Source: Aspidiotus rigidus
Lineage: Eukaryota > Arthropoda > Insecta > Hemiptera > Diaspididae
DNA: 64,000 nt
Assembly: GCA_035079385.1 (NCBI GenBank)
Contig: JAVHKY010000005.1
Span: 2,356,001-2,420,000, forward strand
Reading direction: 5' to 3'
Shown: positions 37,346 through 49,184 of the stretch, one piece after another
Numbering within the stretch: the first letter of the stretch is position 1
Layout: each line of letters opens with the position of its first letter
Notes under the pieces: generated by a model
Database searches by the model: none
What the model saw: the letters and a program-made list of their open reading frames with translations, nothing else
Told to the model about the DNA's origin: nothing
Made by a program: the position numbers and the translations under genes

Positions 37346-38500
37346 GTTTTGCGAGCGAGAGCATAATATTAGTCATAGCAGACTCATTTTTTATTTACAT
37401 CTTCTTTTCAAATTACGCCTACACAATATGAGCGTCTTTTATTTTTATTTTTTTGGTGTGTGTAACGGTATTTTTAATTCACGATTCACTCGATGAAAAT
37501 CTCGTATCTATTGCGGGATTACAAGTTAAGAATTCTATTTATTAAAGAAGCATTTTTTTTTTTTTTTAATCATCGCAGTATTTTCAAACGAGTTTTGTCC
37601 ACCTAGAGAATAATTGTTTCCTAAACTCAAGTCTCCAGATATACTCGTTCGTAGGCAGGAGAACATAATACAATATTTACAACTGTTAACCATGCTCCTA
37701 TGGAAAGAAAATTCTCGTTCCGGTTATGAAAAAATTCGCTGCTCGCGGAAACGGTGTCTTCAATTACGTTAATCTAGAAATGCAAAAAAACCTGTTCGAT
37801 GGATAAGAATTAGAAAACAATCTGAAATATTTGAGATTTTATCAATTTCTTCTCGGTGATGTACTCGGAAATTTATTCTTAATCGACCAATGTAGTTCTA
37901 ATGGAATAAAAATTATGTATATCAATTTCAAAATCTTCAAATACTTGACCTAGGTCGGAAAATTTTTTGATGAAAAGTTGAGCGACTATTTTGGTTTTTT
38001 TTTTTTGTTATAATTCCATAAGTTGGAGGTCGAAATTTCTTCTAGTGGAACGTCTCCTATGCAACCTATTTTTAGGATAGTAGGTAATATTCCAGCAATT
38101 AAAAACCTTATCAAGTTTGCGAAATTTTCCCCAAAAAACTTGGGTTCATTGCAGAAAGAGCAACGACTTCTGTGTGCCAGCGATGTCTAATCCTGTCTAG
38201 TCCAAAGACTCAGCTACCTTTCTTCTGTATTCTCGAGTTGAGATTTGTTTTACGAGTCTCCCTCATTTTGTCGAGGTTTTCTTTTTTTCTATGTTTGTGA
38301 CTCAACATTTTTTCAAATCCTTCGACTTTTTTGACATGTTTCATGTCTTTGCTCTGGCCTGAATTTCGAAATTTGCGTGCGTGCGTGCGTGCAGATGACC
38401 TTGGGACTTGAGATTTTTTCTCTCAGCCGCCCTACCCTAATTTCGAAATTTGCTTGCCGTATGCGTGCAATACTAGCTTAGTACTAGCTTAGTATACTAG
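37346..38500. other. Gene-free
   Basis: AT-rich with homopolymer T runs (37551-37568, 37999-38009) and a GTGC repeat near 38375-38392. No exon or transposon end recognised. Confidence 0.4.
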
Positions 38501-40190
38501 ACTAGGCTTCATTATACTAGCCCTAATGTACATTATACTAGCCTAATATACTAGCTGAGCTATACTATTTCACATTGTATACTGGGCTTGCTTCATACTA
38601 GACTAGCTTTATATACTAGCTCTAAACTAGACTTATACTGGACGAAGAAGGCGGCGAACGAGCGGACCCATCGAGAAGGGCTATGAAACCCAGACCTAAT
38701 ATACAGTATACTAGCTTATTCTGAATAGACTTATACTAGACGGATAAGGGGGCGAACGAACGGAGCGAGTGTTTTCTCTGAGCCCTACCCTAATTTCGAA
38801 ATTTTTTATACTACCACTATTATACTGGGTGCCGCTTTTATAATAAACTATGTAATCAGCTGTGACCCCTCTCCTTGTATACTACCATTGGGGCTTATAC
38901 TAGATCCAAACCTCCTTTAGAACAGCTTCATACTAGGCGCTTAGGAGGAAGCTAGGCTGCTTTTATACTACAGGCTTAGGATACATATGCAGTATACTAG
39001 CCCTAATATACATTATACTGGTCTAATATACTTACTAAGCTTTACTATTTGAAATTTTATACTGCCCTTTTACTAGTATACCAACAGCTTTTATACTAGC
39101 CCCGATTTACATTATACTAGACTAGTATACTAGCTAAGCTATAGTGTTAGGCATTTGATACTGGGGTGATACTAGGCCCAAACCTCCTTCATTCTAGCTT
39201 CATACTTGGTCTACGCTTCTTTTATACTAAGAGGTCTGTAGTAGCAGTTTATACTAGGTATCACCATTATACTGGGTATAATAAACTATGTAATCAGCTG
39301 TGACCCCGAAATCCTATGCAGTAAACTACTATACTAGCATTAACTGTATCCCATTGAACTGGGCATAACATTTTATAGGCCCAATATACAGTAAACTATA
39401 TCAACAAGGAGGTAGGTCTAAGCCTCCTTCATACTATGCTTAAACAAGTCTTATACTATACCGAGACAGGGCCCAAGAAAGAGGGCGAACGAGCGGAGCG
39501 AGTGAGCCCCACAAAAGCTGATAGCTCAAAAAATATTTCTCATACTAGATTCAAGAGACACCAAAATATTTCTCATACAAGACCTATACAACGCCAAGAA
39601 AGGTAAGGGGGCAAACGAATAATATCTCACGAACACTTGACCTAGTAGAAGCCTAGACTAAAATATTTCAAGATTTAATTAATTTGAATATTGAATAAAT
39701 CAACCTGATAGCCAACCTTGACCTTGACACTTGGAAGAATTCCTGCTCTACCCTCCCACCCTAGTTCCGATGACTGACCCCTACCCTAATACGTATAGTA
39801 GACCTGAAGTGGCTCAAGAAGGCTAGCCTTTCTTCAAGCTAATTCTTGGAATTGGGAAAGCTGACCTCTCTTTGTTTACTACCTTTATTATACAAGACCT
39901 TCATACCAGACTTATGCTAAACCAAGGAAGCGCCCACGAAAGCCAATCGCCCAAAATATTTCATATCGGATTTCACGCAAGCTGAAGGGTGATAGCCCAA
40001 AATGTATCAGACTTTTGCCCCACGAAAATAGCTCAAAATATTTTATAGGCTTTCTCCGAAGCGTCACAAAGGGCGTGTAGTTCAATGAAAGTAGGAGCAA
40101 AAGTGAAGTAATATCTCACAAGCGCGCGCTTGACCTAGTAGAAGCCTAGATTAGAATATTTCAAGACGACTGCTAAAATATAGAAAAAGG
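38465..40190. repeat. Degenerate array of TATACTAG words
   Basis: The word ATACTAG (and CTAGTAT) recurs dozens of times with irregular spacing from about 38465 to 39475, mixed with GGCTT and CCCTAATATACATTATACT phrases. The same phrases occur inside the 46-bp-unit repeat family (near 380-415, 45840-45900, 58170-58200, 59855-59930). GGGCGAACGAGCGGAGCGAG appears at 38751 and 39482. From 39500 to 40190 the segments seen at 28.6-28.9 kb recur. No gene. Confidence 0.75.
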
Positions 40191-40239
40191 GGTATGAAAC
40201 ATGATCTTCATTCATTTGGCTACGCCAGAAAATTTTTTT

Positions 40240-40640
40240 CCACTTTTATCATTTATACAGGAAAATAATGAAGATCTGTAAAATGTAGAAAACCAGATGG
40301 TGTGAAGGAAAGTAACTAGAAGAGGAAAATAAAATGAAAGAAATGCGTAACAAAGTAAAATGGTTGACGAAAAAGCACGAAGCTGTTGTGTATAGAAGAT
40401 GAAAATGGAGGTGGCCACAGTAATAAGAAAAAACTGGAAACCATATGGAAGGAGTACACAGAGAAGTGTATGATGATGATGGAAGAACAGACAACACTCA
40501 GGATGAAGGAAACACAGACACAGGGCCAGACATTACCATGGAAGAACTTCAATTTGCCATCAAAAAAGCAAAGTGAGGGAAAGCGATAAGACAAGACAAT
40601 CTGCCAGTAGAACTGCTAAAATACATAATGGAAGACAACA
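40240..40640 (+). pseudogene. LINE reverse transcriptase fragment, 5' piece
   Basis: Plus-strand remnants read KLETIWKEYTEKCMMM, DITMEELQFAIKKAK and NLPVELLKYIMED in shifting frames, matching the LINE pre-RT/RT fingers region (pattern WKEYFEELL..., EEV..AI..LK.GKAPG.D.IP.ELLK). It breaks off near 40640 and the same element resumes at about 42430. Confidence 0.75.
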
Positions 40641-42425
40641 CAAAAGAACGGGGGCGTATGAGCGTGCATGCACGCCCAAAGTGGTCTCCGAAAAACCGCA
40701 CCTCCGGCACCGGTATCCACCCCTTTGGGCATTGCGTCGATAGTCCAGAGCGCCCGAATTGAGAGTGGCCTAGCTCCATTTCGCCTGGGGTTCCGCATGC
40801 TGTACAATGAGGTCACTACAGGAGTCTACCCTACTGACCGAGGGGAGCGCTCAGCATCCAACTTGGATTTCAGATAGTCCTGTACCATGGACGCACGCGT
40901 ATCAGCTCCTCCGCAAGAGCTTCTAGTCACCACTGGAAACCCACTAGGAGCTCACCAGCAATGCTTCGCGACTCTGGCTCCTCAGGCAGGAGTTTCTTCC
41001 TCCTTTTTTCATCGTGCTTGCCTTTCTTTTCTTCTGTTGGCGTTCCCTCCTGAGCGCCCTGTATGTGCTGGTGCTGTCAAGAAATGATGTGGCAGCAGCA
41101 TTGGGGATGGTACGCGTGGATGTGAGAGGCCATAACGTGGCTCTACATCTGCGCTCCCATTCTGCGTTCATTTTCTTCTTCATACCTTAGCGGTAAATGT
41201 AGATACATGGTTCCATGCCTGTGTTGCTCTCAGCATGCATGGAACCAGATTACTTGAGGTGAGTTCTTCAACTTCCGCGATCTCAGAGAGAGAGACTGTT
41301 TTAGCTCACCCCACTCACGTCTCCACGCCTCGCACTTGAAGATGGTGTGTTGTTGTCCATCATTCCGCTCCTGACAGTGTGAACACGCCAATTGCTGGAC
41401 TTTCCCCATTTTGTGTGGGTACTTGTTGAAGCACCCATGTCCACTCATCATTTGTGTAAGATGAAAATTCAACTGGCCATGGGGACGTATTAGCACGCGG
41501 GTCCACTCGCCCTTTGCTTACAAGGAGCGCCTGGCCTGCTTGACCCGCAAGGCTTGATTGGTGGTCCTCGTCTACTACTTTACCTCAAACACCGCTGCTC
41601 GCTCTTCTGCAAGCAGCTCAGTTGGCGGCGTTCGTGCTAATAAGCGAAGAGCATCCGTCGATACAGTGCAGTACGCACTAACACACCTAAGTGCAGCTCT
41701 TCGTTGGATTTTTTCCATCTCTCTTCTTCTATATGCGATCTTCATGGAGCCGGCTTAAATTGTGGCTCCCTAAAGGAGGGTCGACATTGCTACGCTCATG
41801 TAGAGTCTTCCTTCCTATAGCTTATTTAGGTCCTCCCTGGTTCCACATTAGGTGGGATAAGCGTGTCACCAGCCTGGCAGCTTTCTCAAATGGTGACGGA
41901 AGCTTAGCTTACTGTCAAACCAGAGCCTCCCCAGGTACTTAGTCTCAATAATCACACCCAGCAGGCGAAAGGTGGGTGGATTAAACTTTCGACGGGTTGT
42001 GAATATAATGGCCTCCGTCTTTTCTACTGCCAAGCTTAATCCGGCCGACTCGATCCAACGGGTCAGAGCCTCTAACGCCTGGTTCACCTCGGTCTCCACC
42101 TCGGCAACAGTGTCGGTAGAGCCAATCACCAGGGTATTTTCGGCTTAGCATATAAGCTGTACCCCTGGTGGTAGCTTGATTATAAAAAAGCCGTTGAATG
42201 TGATGCTCCACAATGTGAACCCCGAAACAGAGCCCTGGAGAACTTCTTTTCACTGTACCAGCAGACGTCTCTGCTTCGATCTCTCTGCAGTTTAGGTTGC
42301 TACAGATGATCCTTAGCAGGTAACCAGGCACCCTTGCGTTTTGTAGCACCTTCAAAATCTTCTGCCACGGAAGGGAAATAAACGCATCCTATACGAAAGC
42401 GGATATATTTCCGAAGATTTCAACC
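40641..42425 (-). mobile_element. R1-like non-LTR retrotransposon, 3' part, inserted in another LINE
   Basis: Minus-strand RT text in several frames: SLPWQKILKVLQNARVPGYLL, LQGSVSGFTLW, LPPGVQLIC followed by a stop and AENTLVIGST where the catalytic ADD is expected, then ESAGLSLAVEKTEAIIFTT and KYLG. Downstream a zinc-knuckle-like tail is visible (HLTQMMSGHGCFNKYPHKMG, CSHCQERNDGQQHTIFKCEAWRREW), typical of R1-clade elements. 40641-41170 is the GC-rich 3' tail. Loss of the catalytic Asp pair and frameshifts make it dead. Confidence 0.8.
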
Positions 42426-42990
42426 CATCCCTTGTAGCGGCAAAAAAATGCTCTGACTATAGAACAAATTGCATGATGAGTCATACACTCAAATTGTTAC
42501 TTACCATTATCAATAGAAGTATAGAGATGTAAACAGGAACGTGTACTTGTGCTACATTGATTATGAAAAGGCATTCCATAAAGTGAAATACGAGAAGATG
42601 ATTGAGTTAGAGAAAAGGTATAGAATATTGACAAAGAAGATATAAATTTTATTAGAAATCTATACTGGTACCCGAAAGCAGGAATGAACCAGGAAAGGAA
42701 AAACAAGGAAGCAACCTGTAGAATACAGAAAGGAGTAAGATAAGGATATGTCTGCTGTCACCGGGATTTTTTAACATGTATGCAGAAGAAGTAACAAAGC
42801 ATAGAATGTTCAAAAAGTCTGGCTTCGATGCAGATGATCGAATAGGTACTAATAACCAAAACGCCGTAAAAACTGCAAAAATGACGTACTGAGAAGAGAA
42901 GAAGAAACTTGTTTGAAATGAAACTCGTCAGGACTGCGCGGAAATTGGAAAAATGCTGCTATATACAAATACAAAATCTAAATTAAGGAA
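42426..42990 (+). pseudogene. LINE reverse transcriptase fragment, 3' piece
   Basis: Resumes the plus-strand LINE: MSHTLKLLLTIINRSIE, then after an internal deletion CYIDYEKAFHKVKYEKMIEL (motif A), then FLEIYTG-type and GVRQG-type remnants in shifted frames. The match of MSHTLK text to the region that follows the 40240-40640 segment in this LINE class shows that the R1-like element split it. Confidence 0.75.
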
Positions 42991-43169
42991 GTTTGCAAAT
43001 CTTCGGGGTGACGTCAAAATGTATTTTTCGGTATAATGTAGGCGAATTAGAGGGAAATGAAGAAAAAAAAATTAGATGCCATTGCAGCCAGGTCCCCTAG
43101 AGCCTGAAGTTTTTCTAAGTCGTGAAAATCAAGACGTGACAACTTGAACGCGCTGCAATTTCAAGGAAG

Positions 43170-43575
43170 CCGTCGTCTTTCCAAGTCCCCCTCCTATCAT
43201 ATATAGCTCGGAGGTAGGAATTTTTCTAAGTCCCCCTCCTATCATGGCTAGAGGGTCAAAATTTTTCCAAGTCCCCCTTTCATCATATATAGCTCGGAGG
43301 CAGGAATTTTTCTAAGTCCCCTTCCTATCATATATGGCTAGAGGGTGGAAATTTTAACAGGGAACCTGTTTTATGGGGGGCTTTTTGAGAAATTTGCCGT
43401 CCGCCGTCCAGCAAAAAACTTGGAAAAATTTCGATTCTCATAGGAGAGGGACTTGGAAAAAATTTCGACTCTCGAGCAATAAATGATAGGAGGGGGACTT
43501 GGAAAAATGTCGACTCTCAAGCTATATATGATAGGAGGGAGGGAGGACTTAGAAAAACTTCGACTCTCGTGCTAT
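43170..43575. repeat. 46-bp-unit repeat family: left part with terminal segment
   Basis: Units in the CCAAGTCCCCCTCCTATCAT orientation (43176-43350) meet the terminal segment AACAGGGAACCTGTTTTAT (43354) and the segment TTTGCCGTCCGCCGTCCAGC, after which units run in the opposite orientation (CTTGGAAAAATTTCGACTCT). Inverted unit orientation on either side of the terminal segment shows that two copies meet here. Confidence 0.7.
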
Positions 43576-44428
43576 TCTATCTATTATATAAAGAGAAGTT
43601 GCAAAATCGCAAATCCATTTAACTTTATTCCTATTTCACCTACGAACGTGGAATTTGTTTCCATTGCTTTGGTTTGCATAGGAGAAGGTTTATATGCGTA
43701 ATAGATTTGAAGTTACGAAATCAGGCGAATGGCGTGTAGTATATATCTTTGGGCTGGGGGGAGAGGGTGGGTTATGAATGATTCAAGAAATTAACAATCT
43801 GTATCATTTATTAATTTATTGATTGAAAATGCTAAGCAATCATTTTTGTTGACGTTCATCGAAAATTAATATGTGCTAGGCAATCATTTTTGGAAAATGT
43901 TTCTTTATAACCGGACCCATACTATGAGTAATCGAATAGTGTAGGGTTACGATAAAGATTTTGCTTAGCAATTATCTGAAGAAGTGGTGGTCGTCTTTTT
44001 TTATTTCAAATTTAACGTGAGGACTAAGAAAAGAAAAAAGCCTTCGCGGCACGAAAGCGAAACCGACTTTTCCTATCTTATTTTCCTACATCTCTACTTC
44101 TTTTTTCCATTTTGTTCATTATTGGCTACATTATATTACTTAATCGTTTTCGTTAATAACGGCAAAATGACATCGTTTTCCGATATGAAAGAAGAATGCA
44201 CGAAGGATCTCTAAAAAGACGGCATCCGACTATCAGAGAATATATTAAGAACGAGGTTGAAAGTGTAAAACAAAATATCAACGATAAAAAAAAATGAAAT
44301 TGAAAAATTGGAAGTTGAAAGAATTGGATTAGAAATTGAACTAAAAGAATACAAATGATAAGTAAAATATATCAAGAATTTTGAAAATAATTTGAAATTT
44401 TATAATATTTAGCGGGTTTACGGCTTGT
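43576..44428 (+). mobile_element. Helitron-like element, copy 2
   Basis: Plus-strand copy of the element at 25195-26460, with shared start TCTATCTATTATATAAAGAG and shared end GCGGGTTTACGGCTTG. Both copies keep a stretch that translates KRSCKIANPFNFIPISP, EFVSIAL and GEGL near the 5' end. The Helitron Rep frame is mostly deleted; only its coiled-coil 3' end (ENEVESVKQNIN equivalents, 44240-44345) survives. It is inserted in a 46-bp repeat unit. Confidence 0.7.
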
Positions 44429-45545
44429 ATATGATAAGAGGAGGGGGAGACTTAGAAAAATTTCGACTCTCGAGCTATATATGATAGGAGGGGGATTTGT
44501 AAGAATTTCGACTCTCGAGCTATATATGATAAGGGGGGGGGGGGGCTTAGAAAAACTTCGACTCTCGAGCTATATATGATAGGAGGGGGATTTGGAAAAA
44601 TTTCGACTCTCAAGCTATATATGTTAAGGGGGGGGGGGACTCGGAAAAAGTTCGACTCTCTAGCTGTATATGTTAAGGGGGGGGGGACTCGGAAAAAGTT
44701 CGACTCTCTAGCTGTATATGATAAGGGGGGGAAGGGGGACTTGGAAAAACTTCGACTCTCCAGCTGTATATGATAAGGGGGGGGGGACTTGGAAAAACTT
44801 CGACTCTCGAGCTATATGTGATAAGGAGGGAGGACTTGAAAAAACTTCGACTCTCTAGCTGTATATGATAAGGAGGGGACTTAGAAAAACTTCGACTCTC
44901 GAGCTATATATGATGAGAGGGGGACTTGGAAAAATTTCGACTCTCGAACTATATATGATGAAGGGGGGGTGGAAAAACTTCGACTCTTGAACTATATGTG
45001 ATGGGAGGGGGACTGAGAAAAATTTCGACTCTCGAGCTATATATGATGAGAGGGGGACTTGGAAAAATTTCGACTCTCGAACTATATATGATGAAGGGGG
45101 GGGGGGGTGGAAAAACTTCGACTCTTGAACTATATGTGATGGGAGGGGGACTGAGAAAAATTTCGACTCTCGAGCTATATATGATGAGAGGGGGACTTGG
45201 AAAAATTTCGACTCTCGAACTATATATGATGAAGGGGGGGGGGGGGTGGAAAAACTTCGACTCTTGAACTATATGTGATGGGAGGGGGACTGAGAAAAAT
45301 TTCGACTCTCGAGCTATATATGATGAGAGGGGGACTTGAAAAAATTTCGACTCTCGAACTATATATGATGAAGGGGGGGGGTGGAAAAACTTCGACTCTT
45401 GAACTATATGTGATGGGAGGGGGACTGAGAAAAATTTCGACTCTCGAGCTATGTATGATGGGGGTGGGGACTTGGAAAAATGTCGACTATCGAGTTATAT
45501 GGTATGAGAGGGACTTGTAAAATTCAACTCTCGAGCTATTATACA
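44429..45545 (+). repeat. G-rich tandem array of about 46-bp units with a higher-order period
   Basis: About 24 units of the form GACTCTCGAGCTATATATGA-TAGGAGGGGGACTTGGAAAAATTTC, each with a run of 4-14 G. From 44983 three unit types alternate and the trimer repeats (starts at 44983, 45121, 45260, 45395; spacing 138, 139, 135). Several lengths are multiples of three, which creates long repetitive open frames that are not genes. The array belongs to the same family as the short arrays at 430-660 and 59740-59860. Confidence 0.9.
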
Positions 45546-45581
45546 TAGCTCGAGATTCGAGAAAAATTTAGACTCTCAAAC

Positions 45582-45791
45582 TATGAAGGAATACTCAAAA
45601 GAGTAAAGAGATAGATACACGAACCCGCGCTAAAATATCACACGACTGAGCGCCTTCCGCTAAACGGCCGGCCATTCTCAAAGTATAGAAATTAGAAAGC
45701 GAATGGCTGTTTAGCCGTAAGCGCTCAGTCGTGTGATATTTTAGTGCGGGCTCGTGTATCGATCTCTTTACTCTTTTGAATATTCCTTCAT
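45582..45791. mobile_element. 210-bp hairpin element (foldback MITE)
   Basis: Arms of about 85-90 bp from TATGAAGGAATA at the left to TATTCCTTCATA at the right are near-perfect reverse complements, around a short centre near 45685. It interrupts a segment of the 46-bp repeat family whose uninterrupted form is seen at 412-470. No coding capacity. Confidence 0.85.
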
Positions 45792-45829
45792 AATGTATGA
45801 CCGTAAACTTCAAAAACGGAGTGATTGTC

Positions 45830-46110
45830 TCGAACTATAATATTATACTAGGCTTATAGTAGGTGTAGGCCTTTTTTATACTAGCTTTATCTAGGTCTAG
45901 GCTTCCTTGAATTTTCAATACCAAAATTTGACTCATAAAACAGTTTTCCTGCGTTCCTCGTTTAACTTCGTTAAGGAAGCCGTCGTTTTTCCAAGTCCCC
46001 CTCCCTCTCCGTGACTTCATCAACCTCGCATGCGCTCGCGGATGGAAATTTCCTGGAAGTACCCCCAACGAAAGAGGTAACGGGTTCCCCGCTAAAAAAT
46101 GCTCCAGGGG
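45830..46110. repeat. Right part of the 46-bp-unit foldback family
   Basis: Contains the family phrases TTATACTAGGCTTATAGTAGG, GCTTCCTTGAATTTTCAATA, CTCGTTTAACTTCGTTAAGG and AAGCCGTCGTTTTTCCAAGT in the same order as the copy at 59860-60030, mirrored relative to the copy at 286-470. Confidence 0.7.
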
Positions 46111-48560
46111 GGCATGTTGTTATAGACACCTTCCCCCACCATTTTCAGTCATCAAACTTTTTGTAGACAGAAATGTTTTTTTTTTCTTGTAGGAAACTTT
46201 TTTTTTCGCGGATGCATGGGGGCTCTTGACCTGTCGAGGTAAGAGGAGCCCCAAAAATGTTTTCGCTTCATCTGTCGCTTTTCCTTTCAAAAACAGCATT
46301 ATCCAACAAACTGCAGAAAAACTTTCGATCATCATCACAACTCTTACACAACGTTATTATCACGGCTGCTATATATGCGAAAATAACGCGGGGTAAGTTT
46401 CTCGGTAAAATTGCGCAATTTGTTATACCATTATTCAGACGTACGTACACACTTGCGAATACGTAAATTCTTCATCCTAATAAGTCACTCTAAATGTCCG
46501 CGAGTAAATAACTCCGATGCAGTTGTGATGTCGAGAAAAAATTTTCCATGAAACGAACGCTTTAGTTTTGAGAAATGGTGACAACAACCAGCATAATTTT
46601 TCACTCGTCGTCGGTCAATTGATCAGATTTGGACGAGCAATTTTCAATTATCGATACGTATTAATTAGAGGGAAAGCGGCGAGTAACTAGTTACGTACGG
46701 ATAATAATCGATATAAGCGAAAGACGTCAGTATTAATCAGTAATCAAGATACCTTGAGGCTGACCATGACCAAGACACTAACAGCAACGCCCATTCCAGA
46801 ACTAAAGAATGATGTTTTTCTTTCAACATTATTATCATACGCGTCATTTTTTCTTCTTCTTCTTTTTTGTAATGCTCGAGCATACGATGTGTACCTTGTC
46901 AGTTCTAAAATTATCCCGTGTTGGTACGTTTATCCCCGAGCCATATGAACCCTATTTTCGTAGCATCGAGTCCGGAGACCACAATCATACTTATAAGCAT
47001 TACATAATTACATCGATTTCCATGTAGGTTAACGTGTTTTTCTTTGTCCGCACAAAAATATGTACGTACTTCGGGAATAATCACCATTGCGTTTGGAAGG
47101 AAGAAAGAAGAAGAAGAAAAAAAAGAACGTTTCCCACATCATCCTATAACTGAGTAATATCGCAATAAAAATACCTTATTCTAACCGGTATTCCGGCTCC
47201 GAACAGGATCTTTATACGACAGGACCACGTTCCGGTATGGGTGTACCTCGCACTGAGGTTACCTGAATTTTCACGAAAAATCATATTTTATTTTCACGTT
47301 AAATTTTTTATAATCCAAAAATTGTATCCTTTGACGCATCCAGGTACCGAGAAAAACTACGTGACTAAAACTTCGAAGCCTCCAACTTGAAGAATTGTAC
47401 TTTGAGGAGGTGGAGTATTTACTCGTACGACGCGAATGATTTTTTTTCTTCTAATTAATCGCAAACTGAAAATGCACGCGCAAATTATTTTCTATAATAC
47501 GATATCGAAAACATTGGACTCTTACATCAAAATAGCGTGCAAATACAATGATTTTTCATAACAGAATGATTAAAAAAATACGGATTATCACCATAATAAT
47601 AAACTACAGATACTACCTCGCGGCCATAAACGTATTACGCAATCGTAATTTTTAATGATGGTGTATAAATAAACGTAATTGTTGATCAATCATTCATACT
47701 TCTTTGTTTTTGGTTTCCATCTAATTACAAAACTTGAGAAAATTGTCGAAAAATTTATTTTATTTTTCATACAAAAATCCGCAGAAAAAAAGACGAAAAA
47801 GAAAAAAACGGAACTTGGTACGTATGATACCTAAAAGCTTGCCCTACGAGAGAAGGCGATGAGCGAAAACAGAAGAGAAAAGGTGGAAACTTACTTTACA
47901 AAACTGAAAGAGCTGTGCCGGTTTCTGGGTGATGAAAATATTGTATACCAGCCTACTGTAGAAGTTTTGAAATCATTGAATCCTATAATCAAGAATATGC
48001 AAAAACGACGATTTTTTTAGCCAAGCTTCAACTCTCCCATTAGTGTAGGTGAATTAGACACAAATATGATAAATAAAAACATTTTGGGTCATAAAAGCTT
48101 TGGTGGCTGAAAATGGTAAAGAATGATGTCTAGAACGACCCTCTAAAAATGCCGCTGAATCCCCCTGGAGTATTATTTTTTTTTTAATGTGGGTTTGAAC
48201 CCCCAGAAGGTGCGGGTTATGTGAAAAATACCTCAGTTCAAAATTGTTCCTCATCACATTTCCTGTAGGATGGTGTATTTCATCTTAAGCCTAGTTCTCC
48301 CCCTCGGCCGACAAAGTTAATGAAAGTACCCTCATTTTTCAAAACCTGTGTAAATAGCATTCTACAAAGTAGGATAATGGCGTAGTAAAAGTGGGATAAG
48401 ATGTATGAAAAGTATTTTCAATGAATAAATAATGGGGAGAGGGAGGTGGCACCTTTCACAAATGTACTTTGTCTTAAATACGGAAATTCCTTTGACATCA
48501 TGAGTGCGCACACATTATGTTTATCACCTACGGTATACAAACTGTGCAGTAGTACTGAAA
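46111..48560. other. Gene-free
   Basis: No exon, transposon end or RNA gene recognised. Moderate homopolymer runs only. Short open frames on both strands lack family motifs. Confidence 0.4.
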
Positions 48561-48567
48561 ATATTAT

Positions 48568-48679
48568 TTAGCGCAAAAAATCCTCGTTCTCCGTTGCCAG
48601 GAGGCGGAAATTCATAGGCCAGAATTTTGCAGTTATAAAATTCGAAAGATCGGCGACAGTGAAATCGTTGTTCACCATG
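48568..48679 (+). pseudogene. 5' leader and ATG of the repetitive nuclease-like ORF (split part)
   Basis: This 112-bp segment recurs as a reverse complement at about 53757-53865. In that copy it runs straight on into the ATG-TCACAAAAGGTGAAAATTCG start that is found at 52380. Here it ends at CACCATG (48677-48679) where PLE family B is inserted. It therefore is the displaced leader of the ORF at 52380-53650. Confidence 0.75.
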
Positions 48680-49140
48680 GTACTTTTAAATTACATTTTT
48701 TACTGGCATAGGTACGTAGATGACATATTGTGCGCGTGGACTGGCCCAGTGGAACTCCTTAATGAGTTCTTTTCTTACTTATATGGCCGATATCCTTCCA
48801 TAAAATTCACTCTGGAAGTTGGCGGTTTATATCAAATTTCTTGGATTTGTTCATATTTATTAGAGATGGCGTCCATGAATTTGGTATTTATAGAAAAGAA
48901 ACCTCGAACGATATAACAATCCACGGTTCATCTTTTTGTCCCGCTGCACACAAGGTCGCTACATTCAATAGCTTGATACATCGACTGACTCATATTCCTT
49001 TGAGTCAGGATGCTTTCCAGAAAGAACTAGGGACGATTAAGTACCTGGCCAGAGTGAACCAAGTTAGAGTGGACATTGACTTAATGGTCCGAAGGAGGCT
49101 TACCGAGAAAATGCCTCGATTCCACCACCTCCCTCCCTAG
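48680..49140 (+). pseudogene. Penelope-like element family B, RT part
   Basis: Begins abruptly at the RT catalytic motif (YVDDILCAWTGPVELL), followed by YPSIKFTLEVGG, a one-base frameshift, then FIRDGVHEFGIYRKETSNDI, SSFCPAAHKVATFNSLIHRL and LGTIKYLARVNQVRVD. The sequence differs clearly from family A. It is 5' truncated and continues, after the family A insertion, at about 51706. Confidence 0.8.
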
Positions 49141-49184
49141 GGATTTGCACAACAGTAGAAAACGTTAGATTAGACTCCCTTACT

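Noticed and set aside
37140..37496. Open frames on both strands in the CpG-rich block
   Set aside because: Neither product has a known motif or a good splice site; more likely promoter or leader sequence.
44998..45520. Long Gly/Met-rich open frames across the tandem array
   Set aside because: They exist because unit lengths are near multiples of three; no start context, splice sites or non-repeat sequence supports a protein.
43170..45545. Regularly spaced repeats considered as a CRISPR array
   Set aside because: Eukaryotic window; the units are directly tandem with diverged copies, not identical repeats with unique spacers, and no cas genes exist.
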